A DNA stretch of 64,000 bases from Paenibacillus dokdonensis. GTDB lineage: Bacteria > Bacillota > Bacilli > Paenibacillales > Paenibacillaceae. Every line of letters starts with the position of its first letter. Position 1 is the stretch's first letter. The notes under the pieces are model-generated. The model was not told where the DNA came from and did no database searches. It was given only the letters and a program-made list of their open reading frames with translations. Made by a program: the position numbers and the translations under genes. Location of the stretch: positions 2,591,939 through 2,655,938 of the forward strand of contig NZ_STGQ01000001.1 of assembly GCF_004916975.1 (NCBI RefSeq), in the 5' to 3' direction. Shown here one piece after another: positions 8,770-17,357 of the stretch.

Positions 8770-8796
8770 AAAACCGTCATTTTGACGGTTTTTTTT
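8770..8796 (+). terminator. Rho-independent terminator
   Basis: AAAACCGTCA pairs with TGACGGTTTT around a 3-base loop, followed by an uninterrupted T-run. It isolates the DeoR-ROK-MATE operon from upstream transcription. No gene is seen between 8492 and 8935. Confidence 0.85.
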
Positions 8797-8935
8797 GTAC
8801 CTTAGAACATCTTATCCAATCAGAATCTTATGGTATGCATCATTTTAAGTATACACAAGCATTTGTGCAACTGAATGTCATAAAACCCTTGATTAAATAC
8901 TTAATATAACTTAAATTAAACTTGGGAGGATGGAT

Positions 8936-9706
8936 ATGAATCAAGAGGAACGATACGTTCACATTCTGGAATTTTTGGATGAACATAATACGATGTCTTT
9001 ACAGCAAATTTGTGAGTTATTCGGCGTATCCAGAGACACGGCCAGACGCGACATCGTCCACCTTTCATCTAAAGGACTGGTCAGCCGCACCCATGGAGGG
9101 ATTGCCGTTCCCTCATTATATCGAAAGTTGCGGGATTACGAATCCAGGTCAAAAGAAAAATCGGAGGTGAAGCTGCAAATCGGTGAGCAAGCGGCGAAGC
9201 TGATCGAAGACGATGATTTGATTTTTATGGATATCTCCACAACCGTTCACGCGATGACCCAATTCATGAATGAGTTGAATGTACAGGTCGTGACGAATTC
9301 CATCGATATTGCCAACACATTGACCCATTCGGTTAAACCGGAGGTTCACTTATTGGGAGGGACAGTGAACAAAATATCCCGTCATGTGTTTGGATATTCC
9401 ACCCTGTCTAAAATTTCGGACTATCAATTTAACAAAGTGTTCATCGGTGCCGCCGGCATCACTAGCAAAGGAATTTATTACGGCAACGAGGAAGAAATCG
9501 AGTTTAAACGGGAGCTGGTGAAGCACGCTGGTCAAACCTTCCTGCTCATTGATCATACAAAGCACAACCTGCTTCATAAATTCAGGGCGTTAGATTTAAA
9601 GGCAGTCGATCACATCATAACGAATCGCTCTCTTCCTTTGGAAATTGTTCAGCGATTGGATGCGGATGTTCAGGTGATGGTTATAGGAGAACACGATTAC
9701 GATTAA
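8936..9706 (+). CDS. DeoR/GlpR family transcriptional regulator
   Basis: 256 residues. N-terminal winged HTH (MSLQQICELFGVSRDTARRD, then GLVSRTHGG) and a DeoR-type sugar-phosphate sensor domain (DDDLIFMDISTTVHAMTQF, VVTNSIDIANTL, LLGGTVNK, FIGAAGITSKGIYYGNEEEI). Such repressors respond to phosphorylated sugars. GGAGG at 8925-8929 abuts an ATG at 8930, so the next ATG at 8936 with a 6-base gap is the likely start. Its stop codon overlaps the first possible start of the ROK gene, so DeoR, ROK and MATE form one operon and the regulator probably controls it in response to the ROK product. Confidence 0.88.
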   Translation: MNQEERYVHILEFLDEHNTMSLQQICELFGVSRDTARRDIVHLSSKGLVSRTHGGIAVPSLYRKLRDYESRSKEKSEVKLQIGEQAAKLIEDDDLIFMDISTTVHAMTQFMNELNVQVVTNSIDIANTLTHSVKPEVHLLGGTVNKISRHVFGYSTLSKISDYQFNKVFIGAAGITSKGIYYGNEEEIEFKRELVKHAGQTFLLIDHTKHNLLHKFRALDLKAVDHIITNRSLPLEIVQRLDADVQVMVIGEHDYD

Positions 9707-9723
9707 TGCGAGGAAAAGGGGAA

Positions 9724-10557
9724 ATGAAAATGGACCGATTCGTAGGCATTGACATTGGCTGCACCAAAATGCTGATGTTAGCCGAATATCAAGGTGAAAA
9801 AATTACGAAAACCGTTCCAACAGGCTTTGCTGTTACCAGAGAGCACCTCAAAAACGAGATCGTATCGTTTATTCAAGGCTTGCCGTTTACTCCTTCCGGC
9901 ATGGGCGTCGCTGTTGTGGGATTCGTTGAAAACGAGAACAAGGTCGTATTTTCAAGTTTATCCTCGCTTACCGGAATCACGACAAGCGATTTGCGAGTCG
10001 GCGATTTTCCTGTATATTTCATAAATGATGTGAAGGCGGCGACCCTTCACGAAACCTCATCAATCGATCCAAATACGACATCTGTCGTTATCGTAATCGG
10101 AACCGGAATTGCCATGGGGATCAGAGCCAACGGTCAATTCGTCAATGGGGCCAACGGCTGGTCGGGCGAGCTGGGCTATATCCCCATCCCGACTCCGGAA
10201 GGCACGAATCGATTGGCCAAACTCGCCGGCGGTATTGGAGTCCTCGAAATGGCAGGCACGGATGCTGAAGATTTGCAGCAGCGGCTTGAACAAGGAAACC
10301 AAGAAGCCCAAGAAGTCATTTTAACCGCAGGAAAATATATGGGAATCGGTCTGGCTATTGTCATTAACTTGTTGAATCCGGAAAAGATTGTGTTGGGAGG
10401 CGGCACGCTGAAGTATAAAGGATATTACAAGGCTGCACTGGAGCATGCGCAGCAGCATGCACTACCCGATCTATGGAACGCTTGCACCATTGAGCAATCT
10501 AAGGAACCTGGATTCATGGTGGCTCAAGGAGCCAGACGCTTTGCGTTCCGCTCGTAA
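9724..10557 (+). CDS. ROK-family sugar kinase-like protein
   Basis: 277 residues. Shows the ROK ATPase layout: N-terminal phosphate loop FVGIDIGCTKMLML, the catalytic FINDVKAATLHE, IVIGTGIAMGI and the GANGWSGELGY motif, and IVLGGGTL near the end. ROK proteins phosphorylate hexoses or N-acetyl sugars. Two features are off-type: the usual GE.GH pattern ends in Tyr instead of His, and the zinc-binding CxCGxxGC is absent. It may be a divergent kinase or a sensor. ATG 9706 overlaps the DeoR stop; 9724 after GGAAAAGGGG fits a ribosome site better. Confidence 0.78.
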   Translation: MKMDRFVGIDIGCTKMLMLAEYQGEKITKTVPTGFAVTREHLKNEIVSFIQGLPFTPSGMGVAVVGFVENENKVVFSSLSSLTGITTSDLRVGDFPVYFINDVKAATLHETSSIDPNTTSVVIVIGTGIAMGIRANGQFVNGANGWSGELGYIPIPTPEGTNRLAKLAGGIGVLEMAGTDAEDLQQRLEQGNQEAQEVILTAGKYMGIGLAIVINLLNPEKIVLGGGTLKYKGYYKAALEHAQQHALPDLWNACTIEQSKEPGFMVAQGARRFAFRS

Positions 10558-10563
10558 CAGGCG

Positions 10564-11934
10564 ATGGTGCCCAAACCGCTCTTTCCGAAGGATTATTATG
10601 GCAAAGCAGGAGCGGTCATCACATTGGCCGCTCCTGCGATGACGGAGAATATTCTGCAAACCGCTGTCGGGTTTGTCGACACCCTTTTTGTATCCAAACT
10701 GGGATTGCAGGAAGTGGCTGCCGCTGGGATGGCCAACAATATAATGGTTGTTTATTTTGGTATTTTTATGGCGCTTGGCGTAGTGACTAATGCGTTGATT
10801 TCAAGAAGCCTCGGATCCCGCGAAGACGAAAAGCCGCAAAGCATCGCGGTGCAATCCGTCCTAGTAGCGTGTGCGGCAGGGCTATTGCTCGGGTGTCTCA
10901 CTTTTTTATTCTCAAAACCGATCCTGATATTATTCGGGGCAACCGGTAAAATGTTGACAGATGCAAATGCATATTTTCGAATTGTCGCCATTCCCTCCGT
11001 ACTTCCTGCACTAATGATTGTTCTGGGGAGTATTTTGCGTGGAACAAGCGATACAAAAAGTCCAATGAAAGCCGGATTATGGATGAACGCCATTCATATA
11101 CTGTTGGATTATCTGTTTATCTTTGGTCTGTGGCGCTTTTCCGGATGGGGCATTGTCGGGGCGGCATGGGCTTCGGTCGTGGCGCGAATCCTAGGTGTCG
11201 TAATTTTGATTCTATCGGTAAGAAAATCGGTGGTGTCTTTCCCGCTTGCTAAATTGCTTCAATGCAAAGCAATCGAAATACTCCTACTGTTAAAACTGTC
11301 CGGCCCCGTTGTCGTTGAGCGTTTATTGAGTCGGTTAGGCTCTGTAGCTTACATGGGAATAGTCATCTCCATCGGCACGGACGTCTATGCTGCCCACATT
11401 ATCGCCGCAAATATCGAAACACTGGCCTTTATGCCGGGCTACGGACTAGGTGCGGCAGCAACGACCTTGGTCGGCTACAGTATCGGACAAAAAAACAAGC
11501 AAGATGCCTGGATATATGGTGTGCTGTCCACCGCTATTGGAGCGATCATGATGTCCATCGTCGGCATCCTATTATTTATTCTTCTTCTCCCTTGGTTCGT
11601 TTTATGGTTTACGACGGACCCCAGTACCATCCATCGAGTTGAAACGGCGCTGCATATTGCTGCATTTTCGCAGCCCGCGCTAGCGGGGACCCTTGTCCTT
11701 GCCGGCGCTCTCCAAGGTGCCGGGGACACTAGAAGCCCGATGTATAGTACGTTTATCGGGGTATGGCTGATCCGTTTCGTTGGCGTCTATGTACTAGGCA
11801 GCGTGCTCATGATGGGGATTGCCGGAATCTGGATCGCTATATCCGCCGATTTATTCGTAAGAGCGATCTATCTCTTCTTCCGCTTTCACAGGAAACTGCA
11901 CATGCGTTCCATCAAGCATGAGCCTTCCGCCTAA
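10564..11934 (+). CDS. MATE family efflux transporter
   Basis: 456 residues with 12 hydrophobic segments in two homologous halves. The N-half begins with ITLAAPAMTENILQTAVGFVDTLFV, the standard MATE TM1 with a polar residue in a hydrophobic helix; GSILRGTSDTKSPM and its counterpart GALQGAGDTRSPM are the paired interhelical motifs. MATE proteins expel cationic drugs or metabolites in exchange for Na+ or H+. The gene begins 6 bases after the ROK stop, with a weak ribosome site, so translation is probably coupled. Its place after a sugar-type regulator and kinase hints at export of a sugar-linked compound. Confidence 0.9.
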   Translation: MVPKPLFPKDYYGKAGAVITLAAPAMTENILQTAVGFVDTLFVSKLGLQEVAAAGMANNIMVVYFGIFMALGVVTNALISRSLGSREDEKPQSIAVQSVLVACAAGLLLGCLTFLFSKPILILFGATGKMLTDANAYFRIVAIPSVLPALMIVLGSILRGTSDTKSPMKAGLWMNAIHILLDYLFIFGLWRFSGWGIVGAAWASVVARILGVVILILSVRKSVVSFPLAKLLQCKAIEILLLLKLSGPVVVERLLSRLGSVAYMGIVISIGTDVYAAHIIAANIETLAFMPGYGLGAAATTLVGYSIGQKNKQDAWIYGVLSTAIGAIMMSIVGILLFILLLPWFVLWFTTDPSTIHRVETALHIAAFSQPALAGTLVLAGALQGAGDTRSPMYSTFIGVWLIRFVGVYVLGSVLMMGIAGIWIAISADLFVRAIYLFFRFHRKLHMRSIKHEPSA

Positions 11935-12094
11935 ACTGGCTCCCATTATTTAAATCTGTTTCCTATAGGATCGTTAGTATCAAAACCAACGGCATCCATT
12001 TCGAATTCTTCATAATCAATTAAAAAACAATGCATGAAACGATAAATGCCGGCAGATAGGGCCAGGCAGAGGAAGTAAGATAATTAATTTGAAG

Positions 12095-12132
12095 GTCCGC
12101 TTTATGCTGTACATCCAATGCATAAAGCGGAC
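12095..12132. terminator. Perfect 13-bp stem-loop
   Basis: GTCCGCTTTATGC (12095-12107) pairs with GCATAAAGCGGAC (12120-12132). It sits at the ruined 3' end of the AraC relic and within the gap after the MATE gene; no T-run follows on the plus strand. Could be a terminator for either side. Confidence 0.45.
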
Positions 12133-12568
12133 GATAAATGAAATTTCAAATGCAATGTTTTTAACGGACCTGCGCCGGTATTGGTGAGTATGTCCAACAG
12201 GCGCAGGGCCGTCAGATTGACTAATGATTCTATGTAAAGCTTACCCCTGGATCCTTTGCCGTTAACTTCATCCGCTAACCATTGACTCAATTGAACGAGT
12301 TTGGGGTCATAAACAGCTAGTTTATTCGTTAATCATCTTGTCCTTTCCATGTCGTATCCGATTCGTCTGCGACTTGATGAAGCAAAGTAGGGGACAACAA
12401 TATGTAGTTATAGGAGGCCGCTACTTTCTCCCACCGAAAATAATCACCCGGTACGAAACAATTGATTTCACCGGTGTTCATCACTTTTTCGTAATCACGC
12501 CCTTCAAAACGCAAAAGGTTCTTTATCGGCTGGGGCGATGTATTTATTGCATATAATGAAGGTACCAC
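12102..12568 (-). pseudogene. AraC-family regulator relic lacking its DNA-binding domain
   Basis: On the minus strand two frames together give an AraC-type sensor half: SPQPIKNLLRFEGRDYE...CFVPGDYFRWEKVAASYNY then, after a frameshift near 12315-12325, KLAVYDPKLVQLSQWLADEV and GSRGKLYIESLVNLTALRLL. The LYIESL-type helix is characteristic of AraC proteins just before their HTH domain, which is missing here. The 3' end merges into the hairpin at 12095-12132. Broken gene. Confidence 0.65.
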
Positions 12569-12598
12569 CCTTCGGGGAGATTATTAAGGGAGGCCGCA

Positions 12599-13555
12599 AT
12601 GAACGAGACCGCATTTGACGAACCATTATTTGCAAGCTTGAAGCCGGGCTTAACCTCGTTCTGTTACCGAATGCTAGGCTCCATGGACGATGCGGACGAT
12701 GCCGTTCAGGAGACGAGTATTCGGGTTTGGCAGAGCTGGAGCACGTTCAGACAGGATTCCTCATTCAAAACTTGGGTCTATCGGATTGCCTCCAATCTGT
12801 GCTTGGACAAGCTGAGACAATCCAAACGCCGCGCGCTTCCCGTAGACCTGTTCGACCCGGCCGTCGCCATCGTCGAGCCGCGCGACACGCTGCCGGACTC
12901 TGCCTGGATCTGGCCGTCTCCCGACTTTGGGGGCAATCCGGAGGATCGGCTCGTCCGCAGAGATACCCTTCAACTGTGCTTCATCGCTCTCCTGCAGATC
13001 TTGCCTCCGCGGCAGCGCGCGGTACTCATTTTGAAGGATGTATTTGAATTGTCCTCCAAGCAGATCGCGGAAACATTGGCGATGTCGCCGGCAGCGGTGA
13101 ACAGCGCCTTGCAAAGAGCCCGAGAGACGATGGACCGGGCTCAGCTTCGCTCGGATGAGCTCAGCAGCATGGACGTTCAACCGGAGCAGCAGCTGCTGTC
13201 TCGGTATGTGGAGGCCTTCGAGCAATTCGATATTGCTGCGCTCGTCGCGCTGTTCCACGAGGAAGGGTGCATGTCGATGCCGCCCTTCGAGATGTGGATC
13301 CGCGGCAAGGAAGATTTGTCCGCCTTCTATTCGCTTACTCGCTGGCATTGCGAAGGTTCGCGATTTGTGCCCATTACGGTGAATGGAGGTTATCCGGCGT
13401 TGGCCCAGTATATTACGGACAAAGAGGGCTCTGGCCTTGTACCTTGGGGCATCCACGTCATCGAAACCAAAGAAAATCAAATCTTGCACGTTCAAAACTT
13501 CATTCATAGGCCATTATTTTCGCGATTTGGGCTGCCAGAGCGAATTGACCAATGA
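12599..13555 (+). CDS. ECF sigma factor with C-terminal SnoaL-like domain
   Basis: 318 residues. Region 2 at about 15-85 (DADDAVQETSIRVW, SFKTWVYRIASNLCLDKLRQ), region 4 at about 130-180 (LPPRQRAVLILKDVFELSSK, then MSPAAVNSALQRAR), followed by a SnoaL/NTF2-like domain (LLSRYVEAFEQFDIAALVAL) to the end. This is the SigJ/ECF56-like architecture, in which the C-terminal domain regulates the sigma factor and no separate anti-sigma is needed. An AAGGGAGG box is 6 bases from the ATG. It directly precedes an SRPBCC gene relic, a frequent partner. Target promoters not identifiable here. Confidence 0.9.
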   Translation: MNETAFDEPLFASLKPGLTSFCYRMLGSMDDADDAVQETSIRVWQSWSTFRQDSSFKTWVYRIASNLCLDKLRQSKRRALPVDLFDPAVAIVEPRDTLPDSAWIWPSPDFGGNPEDRLVRRDTLQLCFIALLQILPPRQRAVLILKDVFELSSKQIAETLAMSPAAVNSALQRARETMDRAQLRSDELSSMDVQPEQQLLSRYVEAFEQFDIAALVALFHEEGCMSMPPFEMWIRGKEDLSAFYSLTRWHCEGSRFVPITVNGGYPALAQYITDKEGSGLVPWGIHVIETKENQILHVQNFIHRPLFSRFGLPERIDQ

Positions 13556-13589
13556 ATTTCCTGCCAGAGCGAATTGACCAATGAATTTC
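13532..13589 (+). repeat. Perfect tandem duplication of 29 bp
   Basis: CTGCCAGAGCGAATTGACCA... (29 bases) occurs twice head to tail, 13532-13560 and 13561-13589, without a mismatch. The unit spans the end of the sigma factor gene (LPERIDQ, stop) and the start of the SRPBCC relic. The lack of mismatches suggests a recent slippage event. Confidence 0.95.
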
Positions 13590-13998
13590 GTCATTGGTTT
13601 ACGTTGCAAGCCGTCATTCAAGCCCCTGTCGAGAAGGTATGGCGATGTTGGACCGAGCCGGATCACATCATGAAGTGGAATCAAGCGTCCGAGGACTGGC
13701 ATGCGACGAGAGCCAAAAACAATCTGCGAGTCGGCGGCAAGTTACTGAAACGGATGGAAGCGTAGGATGGCAGCATGGGCTTGGATTTTGTCGGCGTCTA
13801 CGATGCCGTGAATCGGCATGTGACGATAGGCTACACCATGGAAGGCGGAAGAAGAGTGGATAAAGCTTTCATCGATCAAGGGAATAAGACGAAGTCATTG
13901 AAACGTTCGACGCGGAAAGCTCCAATCCCGTCGAGTTCCAGCAAGCAGGCTGGCAAGCAATCATGGTCAATTTCAAAACCTATACCGAACAAAACTAA
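13574..13998 (+). pseudogene. SRPBCC / AHSA1-family protein, nonsense and frameshift
   Basis: Starts TNEFRHWFTLQAVIQAPVEK, the first strand of SRPBCC proteins, and continues through KWNQASEDWHATRAKNNLRV and GGKLLKRMEA. TAG then replaces the expected Lys codon before DGSMGLDFVGVYDAV. After GNKT one base is missing; in the next frame the family ending VIETFDAESSNPVEFQQAGW and QAIMVNFKTYTEQN follows to TAA 13996-13998. One nonsense codon plus one frameshift mean a recently inactivated gene; its partner sigma factor is intact. Confidence 0.85.
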
Positions 13999-14010
13999 TC
14001 ATCGCGAAGA

Positions 14011-14045
14011 AGACGCCGGAAAAAATACCCGGCGTCTTTCTTTTT
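14011..14045 (+). terminator. Rho-independent terminator after the sigma/SRPBCC unit
   Basis: AGACGCCGG pairs with CCGGCGTCT around AAAAAATAC-type loop, followed by TTCTTTTT. It also separates this unit from the convergent VOC gene. Confidence 0.85.
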
Positions 14046-14077
14046 GAACCCTAGTACCTGCGTGCTATCCATTAGTC

Positions 14078-14497
14078 TTAACAGCCTTGTGTCTCATCCA
14101 TGTTCATGTAGTTAATAGCCCACAGATGGCCGTCCATGTCAACAAAGCCCCAATGATACACTAACCCATGATCTTCAGGTTCAGCGTGCAATTTTCCGCC
14201 CAAGGAGATCGCGGTATTCACGATTTCATCAACCTTTTCCCGGCTCTCGAAGGCCAATGCGATCGTCATCTGCGCATACTTGCTCGTATCGACGGTTTCC
14301 TTCTCCGTGAGCGTATTAAAGATTGCATGATTGCTCAGCATGACCTGCAAGTTGTCGCCGATCACGATGGCTACCGAATTCTCGGTATTGGGAAATTGCG
14401 AGTTGAGCTCGAATCCGAGTCCGGTGAAGAACGCTTTTGATTGTTCTACGTTTTTTACAGGCAGGTTGAAGCTCGTGAATGCGGACGTTAATGCCAT
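14078..14497 (-). CDS. VOC-family (glyoxalase/bleomycin-resistance-like) protein
   Basis: 139 residues with two beta-alpha-beta-beta-beta modules: SFNLPVKNVEQSKAFFTGLG at the start and GFVDMDGHLWAINYM at the end. It resembles the lactoylglutathione-lyase-like 'PhnB-type' proteins of Firmicutes, which are often annotated as glyoxalases although the reaction is seldom known. A Glu/His metal set is only partly recognisable. The ATG at 14495-14497 follows AGAGGTG with an 8-base gap; a TTG two codons upstream is a poorer start. Convergent with the sigma factor unit. Confidence 0.85.
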   Translation of the reverse strand: MALTSAFTSFNLPVKNVEQSKAFFTGLGFELNSQFPNTENSVAIVIGDNLQVMLSNHAIFNTLTEKETVDTSKYAQMTIALAFESREKVDEIVNTAISLGGKLHAEPEDHGLVYHWGFVDMDGHLWAINYMNMDETQGC

Positions 14498-14583
14498 TTT
14501 CAAAACACCTCTTCGTAAATTAGTTTATGTTGATTTATGCCTTCGTTTATATAGACGATAGCCGATCCGGGAATTCATCGGTC

Positions 14584-14715
14584 TCATGGATTCGGAAGCG
14601 TAAATTTTGAAAAACAACTTGGTATTGAGTTCGGATACCCGCCATTCCCGTAAGGTTGCTTACTCTTATTCGAAACCGTCGCCCCATTCAGTATTAGGTT
14701 AAATGTCTTCTTCAT
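14584..14715 (-). CDS. Short reading frame with a good ribosome site, 43 codons
   Basis: Begins at ATG 14713-14715 with AGGAG placed 9 bases upstream (complement of 14725-14729). Peptide starts MKKTFNLILNGATVSNKSKQ and ends FSKFTLPNP. No family recognised; it may be the 5' remnant of a longer gene or a false frame. Confidence 0.25.
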   Translation of the reverse strand: MKKTFNLILNGATVSNKSKQPYGNGGYPNSIPSCFSKFTLPNP

Positions 14716-15039
14716 GCTTACATTTCTCCTGTTCTATTCACTAATCATACGTTTTGGTTATCTACAGTTCGTCGAGGGAGTCTCTAGGAACGCCAGACAG
14801 GCATGATCACGATGGGCGTATCCAATCCCGCCCATCCGCGGCAATATTTACGATTCGGCTGGACAACAGATCGCATAATCGATCTCAACTCAGTCCCTAT
14901 ACCCGGGGTATGCACCCTTTAAGCCAGTGAGGGTTCGTGAATACAATGACGTTATCTGAAAGATAATTAAACTAACGGACTATTATGAATCTGTGCAGAA
15001 AATGTACAACGGTAATGTGAAATAAAGAGAGAATATTTA
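14716..15039. other. Gene-free stretch with boundary motif copy
   Basis: No coding frame is convincing. TTAAACTAACGGACTATTAT at 14968-14987 is a partial copy of the boundary motif (ACTAACGG without the clear ATAGTT half), 50 bases before the AraC-type gene. Confidence 0.4.
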
Positions 15040-15606
15040 GTGCGGACTGCTTGGACTGCTTCTTACGGGTTAGGTCTGCGGGAGATATTGCTCGAGGCTT
15101 ACTTCTCGATTTCTTCCTCCTTTTTATATATGGCTCATAAGAATGGCTTGCATCTGGCTTCGTTATTCGGAACAGGGTATTTGCATCTAGAAGAGGCAAG
15201 GCTCATTCGGTCGGAGGAGCATTTGCAGCAGTGGACATTCCGGATCTTAGGGGATCTGCAGCCTATGATGGAGCGCGTCACAAATGATGGGCATTCCGGC
15301 ATGATTAAGCGGCTTCAACAATTTATACAGGAACGGCTTCATAAAGATGTATCGCTTCAGATGCTGGCAGATCATGTCTACGTGCATCCGACCCATTTAT
15401 CAAGGATTTATAAAATGGAGACAGGCGAGAATATATCTGATTATTTATGCAGGCTACGGATGGAGAAGGCCGCTCACTTGCTAACGACCGGCGACCGTAA
15501 AATCTACGAGATTGCAGAACAGACAGGTTACCGGAACCCGCATTATTTTATCAAAGTGTTCAAAAAGTACTATGGGCTTACACCCCAGGAATATAGAGAA
15601 TCATAA
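15040..15606 (+). CDS. AraC-type DNA-binding protein, probably a truncated YesN-like response regulator
   Basis: 188 residues from a GTG. The C-terminal 100 residues form a standard AraC double HTH (VSLQMLADHVYVHPTHLSRI, YEIAEQTGYRNPHYFIKVFK, KYYGLTPQEYRES). The central part (ILGDLQPMMERV...MIKRLQQFIQERLHKDV) matches the linker found in YesN-type regulators, but the receiver domain and first half of the linker are absent and the first 35 residues look scrambled. No strong ribosome site precedes the GTG. Most likely a 5'-deleted gene whose DNA-binding domain survives; expression is uncertain. Confidence 0.6.
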   Translation: MRTAWTASYGLGLREILLEAYFSISSSFLYMAHKNGLHLASLFGTGYLHLEEARLIRSEEHLQQWTFRILGDLQPMMERVTNDGHSGMIKRLQQFIQERLHKDVSLQMLADHVYVHPTHLSRIYKMETGENISDYLCRLRMEKAAHLLTTGDRKIYEIAEQTGYRNPHYFIKVFKKYYGLTPQEYRES

Positions 15607-15877
15607 AAAATTATCATGATAGGCCAATGTTAGGAAATAAGACAGATTCACAATTAAGGGTAATTAAGTGAAGTCTGCTTGCCTGGATAATGAAACGTTG
15701 TTTGGTTACCAGAGATATAAGGAAATGAGTTAATTCGTAAAGGTAATGGGGGATAGTTCTAAGCATCTAAACATACGTGGCTGAGCAGTGACGAAAGAAG
15801 AACAGACAACGATAAGTTGATGTTCGCGTAGGAAGAGCATGTTCCGATTGTCGATTAGAGATTGCTCTAGGCATTAA
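15607..15877 (+). pseudogene. Degenerate copy of the unknown coding fragment at 17358-17690
   Basis: Between about 15710 and 15830 the sequence aligns by eye with 17565-17690: YQRYKEMS, stop, FVKVMGDSSKHLNIRG, stop, AVTKEE versus FQKYKALSYFVKAMKDSSNH LYIRGCAVPKEE. Several stops are present, so it is dead. The rest of the gap shows nothing. Confidence 0.5.
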
Positions 15878-15920
15878 AAGAGATAAGACAACTATCATTT
15901 CATTAGTTGTCTTATCTCTT
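15878..15920. terminator. Bidirectional terminator, 17-bp stem
   Basis: AAGAGATAAGACAACTA pairs perfectly with TAGTTGTCTTATCTCTT around a 9-base loop. It ends 6 bases before the stop codon of the minus-strand SDR gene and so serves that gene. Confidence 0.85.
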
Positions 15921-15925
15921 TCGTA

Positions 15926-16612
15926 TTAATTTTCACCAAGAATTTTAGTTGGATCAAGCCCTAGAGGGAATATTTCTTCAAAATGGTCCTTTTTCTCATA
16001 CAAATTATACCAAGCTTCAGCAATAACATCTGGGTCCCCTGCTGTTCCGGGTTGTATCATGGCTCCGATTGAAAGATGTCCGACAAACACACCTTTCACT
16101 TTCAACTCATTGTGTAGGTTTGCGGCATAATTACGAATACCAGCCCCAACGATTCCGGCATTCCCGGCATAAGGTAAAGGGAACATTGTAGATACGCCTG
16201 TTGTAAATAAAATTGCACCAGAACCGTTATTTATCATATCCGGTAGAATCTCATTAACGGAAAGAACGCCTGCCAGCAAATAACTTTTCATTATATCTAA
16301 TACACTTTGAGGCGTAGTTTCTAGCACGTTTGTGAACTTATCCTCCCTGGCATAGGGGCTAAATTCTAGTACATCAATCGAACCAAACTCTTTTTTAGCT
16401 GCTTGAATGGCTTGTTTTAAAGCAGCTAAGTCCGTGACATCCGCTACAAAAGATTGCGTTTCAATATTCAATACTCTAAGTTCACGTTCGATAATTGCTA
16501 ATTTCTCAGGGTTACGTGCAATCACTGCTACCCTAAATCCATTCTTTCCGAATTTTTTTGCTAGAGACAAACCTAATCCAAGACCTGCACCAACTATGAC
16601 AATAGTTTTCAT
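15926..16612 (-). CDS. Short-chain dehydrogenase/reductase without the catalytic Lys
   Basis: 228 residues. Rossmann start with the glycine motif GAGLGLGLSLAKKFG and the cofactor-selecting IARNPEKL, NAG-like strand DVLEFSPYA, and the Ser in FTTGVSTMFPLPYAGNAG. The catalytic Tyr is there but the YxxxK motif reads YAGNA, so the Lys is replaced. Such variants occur in a recognisable SDR subgroup with a PxAGNAG motif and may use another lysine or act non-enzymatically. Divergent from the TetR gene at 16768 with a 155-bp gap, so it is the likely target of that regulator. Terminated by the hairpin at 15878-15920. Confidence 0.85.
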   Translation of the reverse strand: MKTIVIVGAGLGLGLSLAKKFGKNGFRVAVIARNPEKLAIIERELRVLNIETQSFVADVTDLAALKQAIQAAKKEFGSIDVLEFSPYAREDKFTNVLETTPQSVLDIMKSYLLAGVLSVNEILPDMINNGSGAILFTTGVSTMFPLPYAGNAGIVGAGIRNYAANLHNELKVKGVFVGHLSIGAMIQPGTAGDPDVIAEAWYNLYEKKDHFEEIFPLGLDPTKILGEN

Positions 16613-16767
16613 TTTTCGTTAGCTCCTTATCTATGATATATTAAAAGAAACATATGTTGCTTTAATGAAAACTATACAGCCAAAGGTTTAATGCAGCAAT
16701 CAACAACCCTGTGCGAATGTTGCTATAGCCACAAGAATAATAAATTGTTGGGTTAGAGGTGAAGGGA

Positions 16768-17346
16768 ATGGCCACAAAAGCAAGGAATATACGAATGACA
16801 CAAACGAAACAATCATTGATTAATGCTTTTTTCAATTTGGCCTCTGAAAAGGATTTTGAAAAAATTACAATAGCGGATATAACAAGGGGAGCGCAGGTTA
16901 ATCGGGCTACATTCTATGCACACTTTAATGATAAATACGATTTAATCGATTTTATTATGGGGGATTTCGCCTCAGCCTCTATCGAAAACCATACTTCAGG
17001 TGTTGTGAAATTCGATCTGGATAGCATACATCAACTCATTTTAGCGGTATCTGATTTCTACCAACAACCGAACATTGAATGTCGCAGCAGCTATGGTGGC
17101 TTGGTCTTACCTCAAATGCAAGAAAAAATACTAAATGAATTGAAGTCTTTTTTGTCGAAAAGTTTGGAACAAATGTATACCGATAACGAAAAGAACATGT
17201 TTGTGCCTATTTTTGCACAAATCATTCATGAAGGTGGCTTGCAATGGGCCACAGGTAGCGTCACCACGAATAAAGATGAAGTCGCCAAGAAGATTGCTTT
17301 ATTTATAGTAGCTGGATCTCAGTCTATCGAAGGAGCATTACGCTAA
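16768..17346 (+). CDS. TetR/AcrR family transcriptional regulator
   Basis: 192 residues. HTH at about residues 25-50 (KITIADITRGAQVNRATFYA, HFNDKYDLID) followed by a C-terminal helical domain resembling TetR_C_8. I choose ATG 16768, after AGAGGTGAAGG; a GTG 9 bases upstream lies inside that box. Divergently paired with the SDR gene, which is a classic layout for a TetR repressor controlling its neighbour and itself. The intergenic region (16613-16767) holds no operator I can define with confidence. Confidence 0.85.
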   Translation: MATKARNIRMTQTKQSLINAFFNLASEKDFEKITIADITRGAQVNRATFYAHFNDKYDLIDFIMGDFASASIENHTSGVVKFDLDSIHQLILAVSDFYQQPNIECRSSYGGLVLPQMQEKILNELKSFLSKSLEQMYTDNEKNMFVPIFAQIIHEGGLQWATGSVTTNKDEVAKKIALFIVAGSQSIEGALR

Positions 17347-17357
17347 CGGGCAGCGTA

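Noticed and set aside
12761..13507. Long minus-strand frame (248 codons) under the ECF sigma factor
   Set aside because: Composition mirrors the sigma factor gene, it has no ribosome site, and the plus-strand gene has clear family motifs; it is a shadow.
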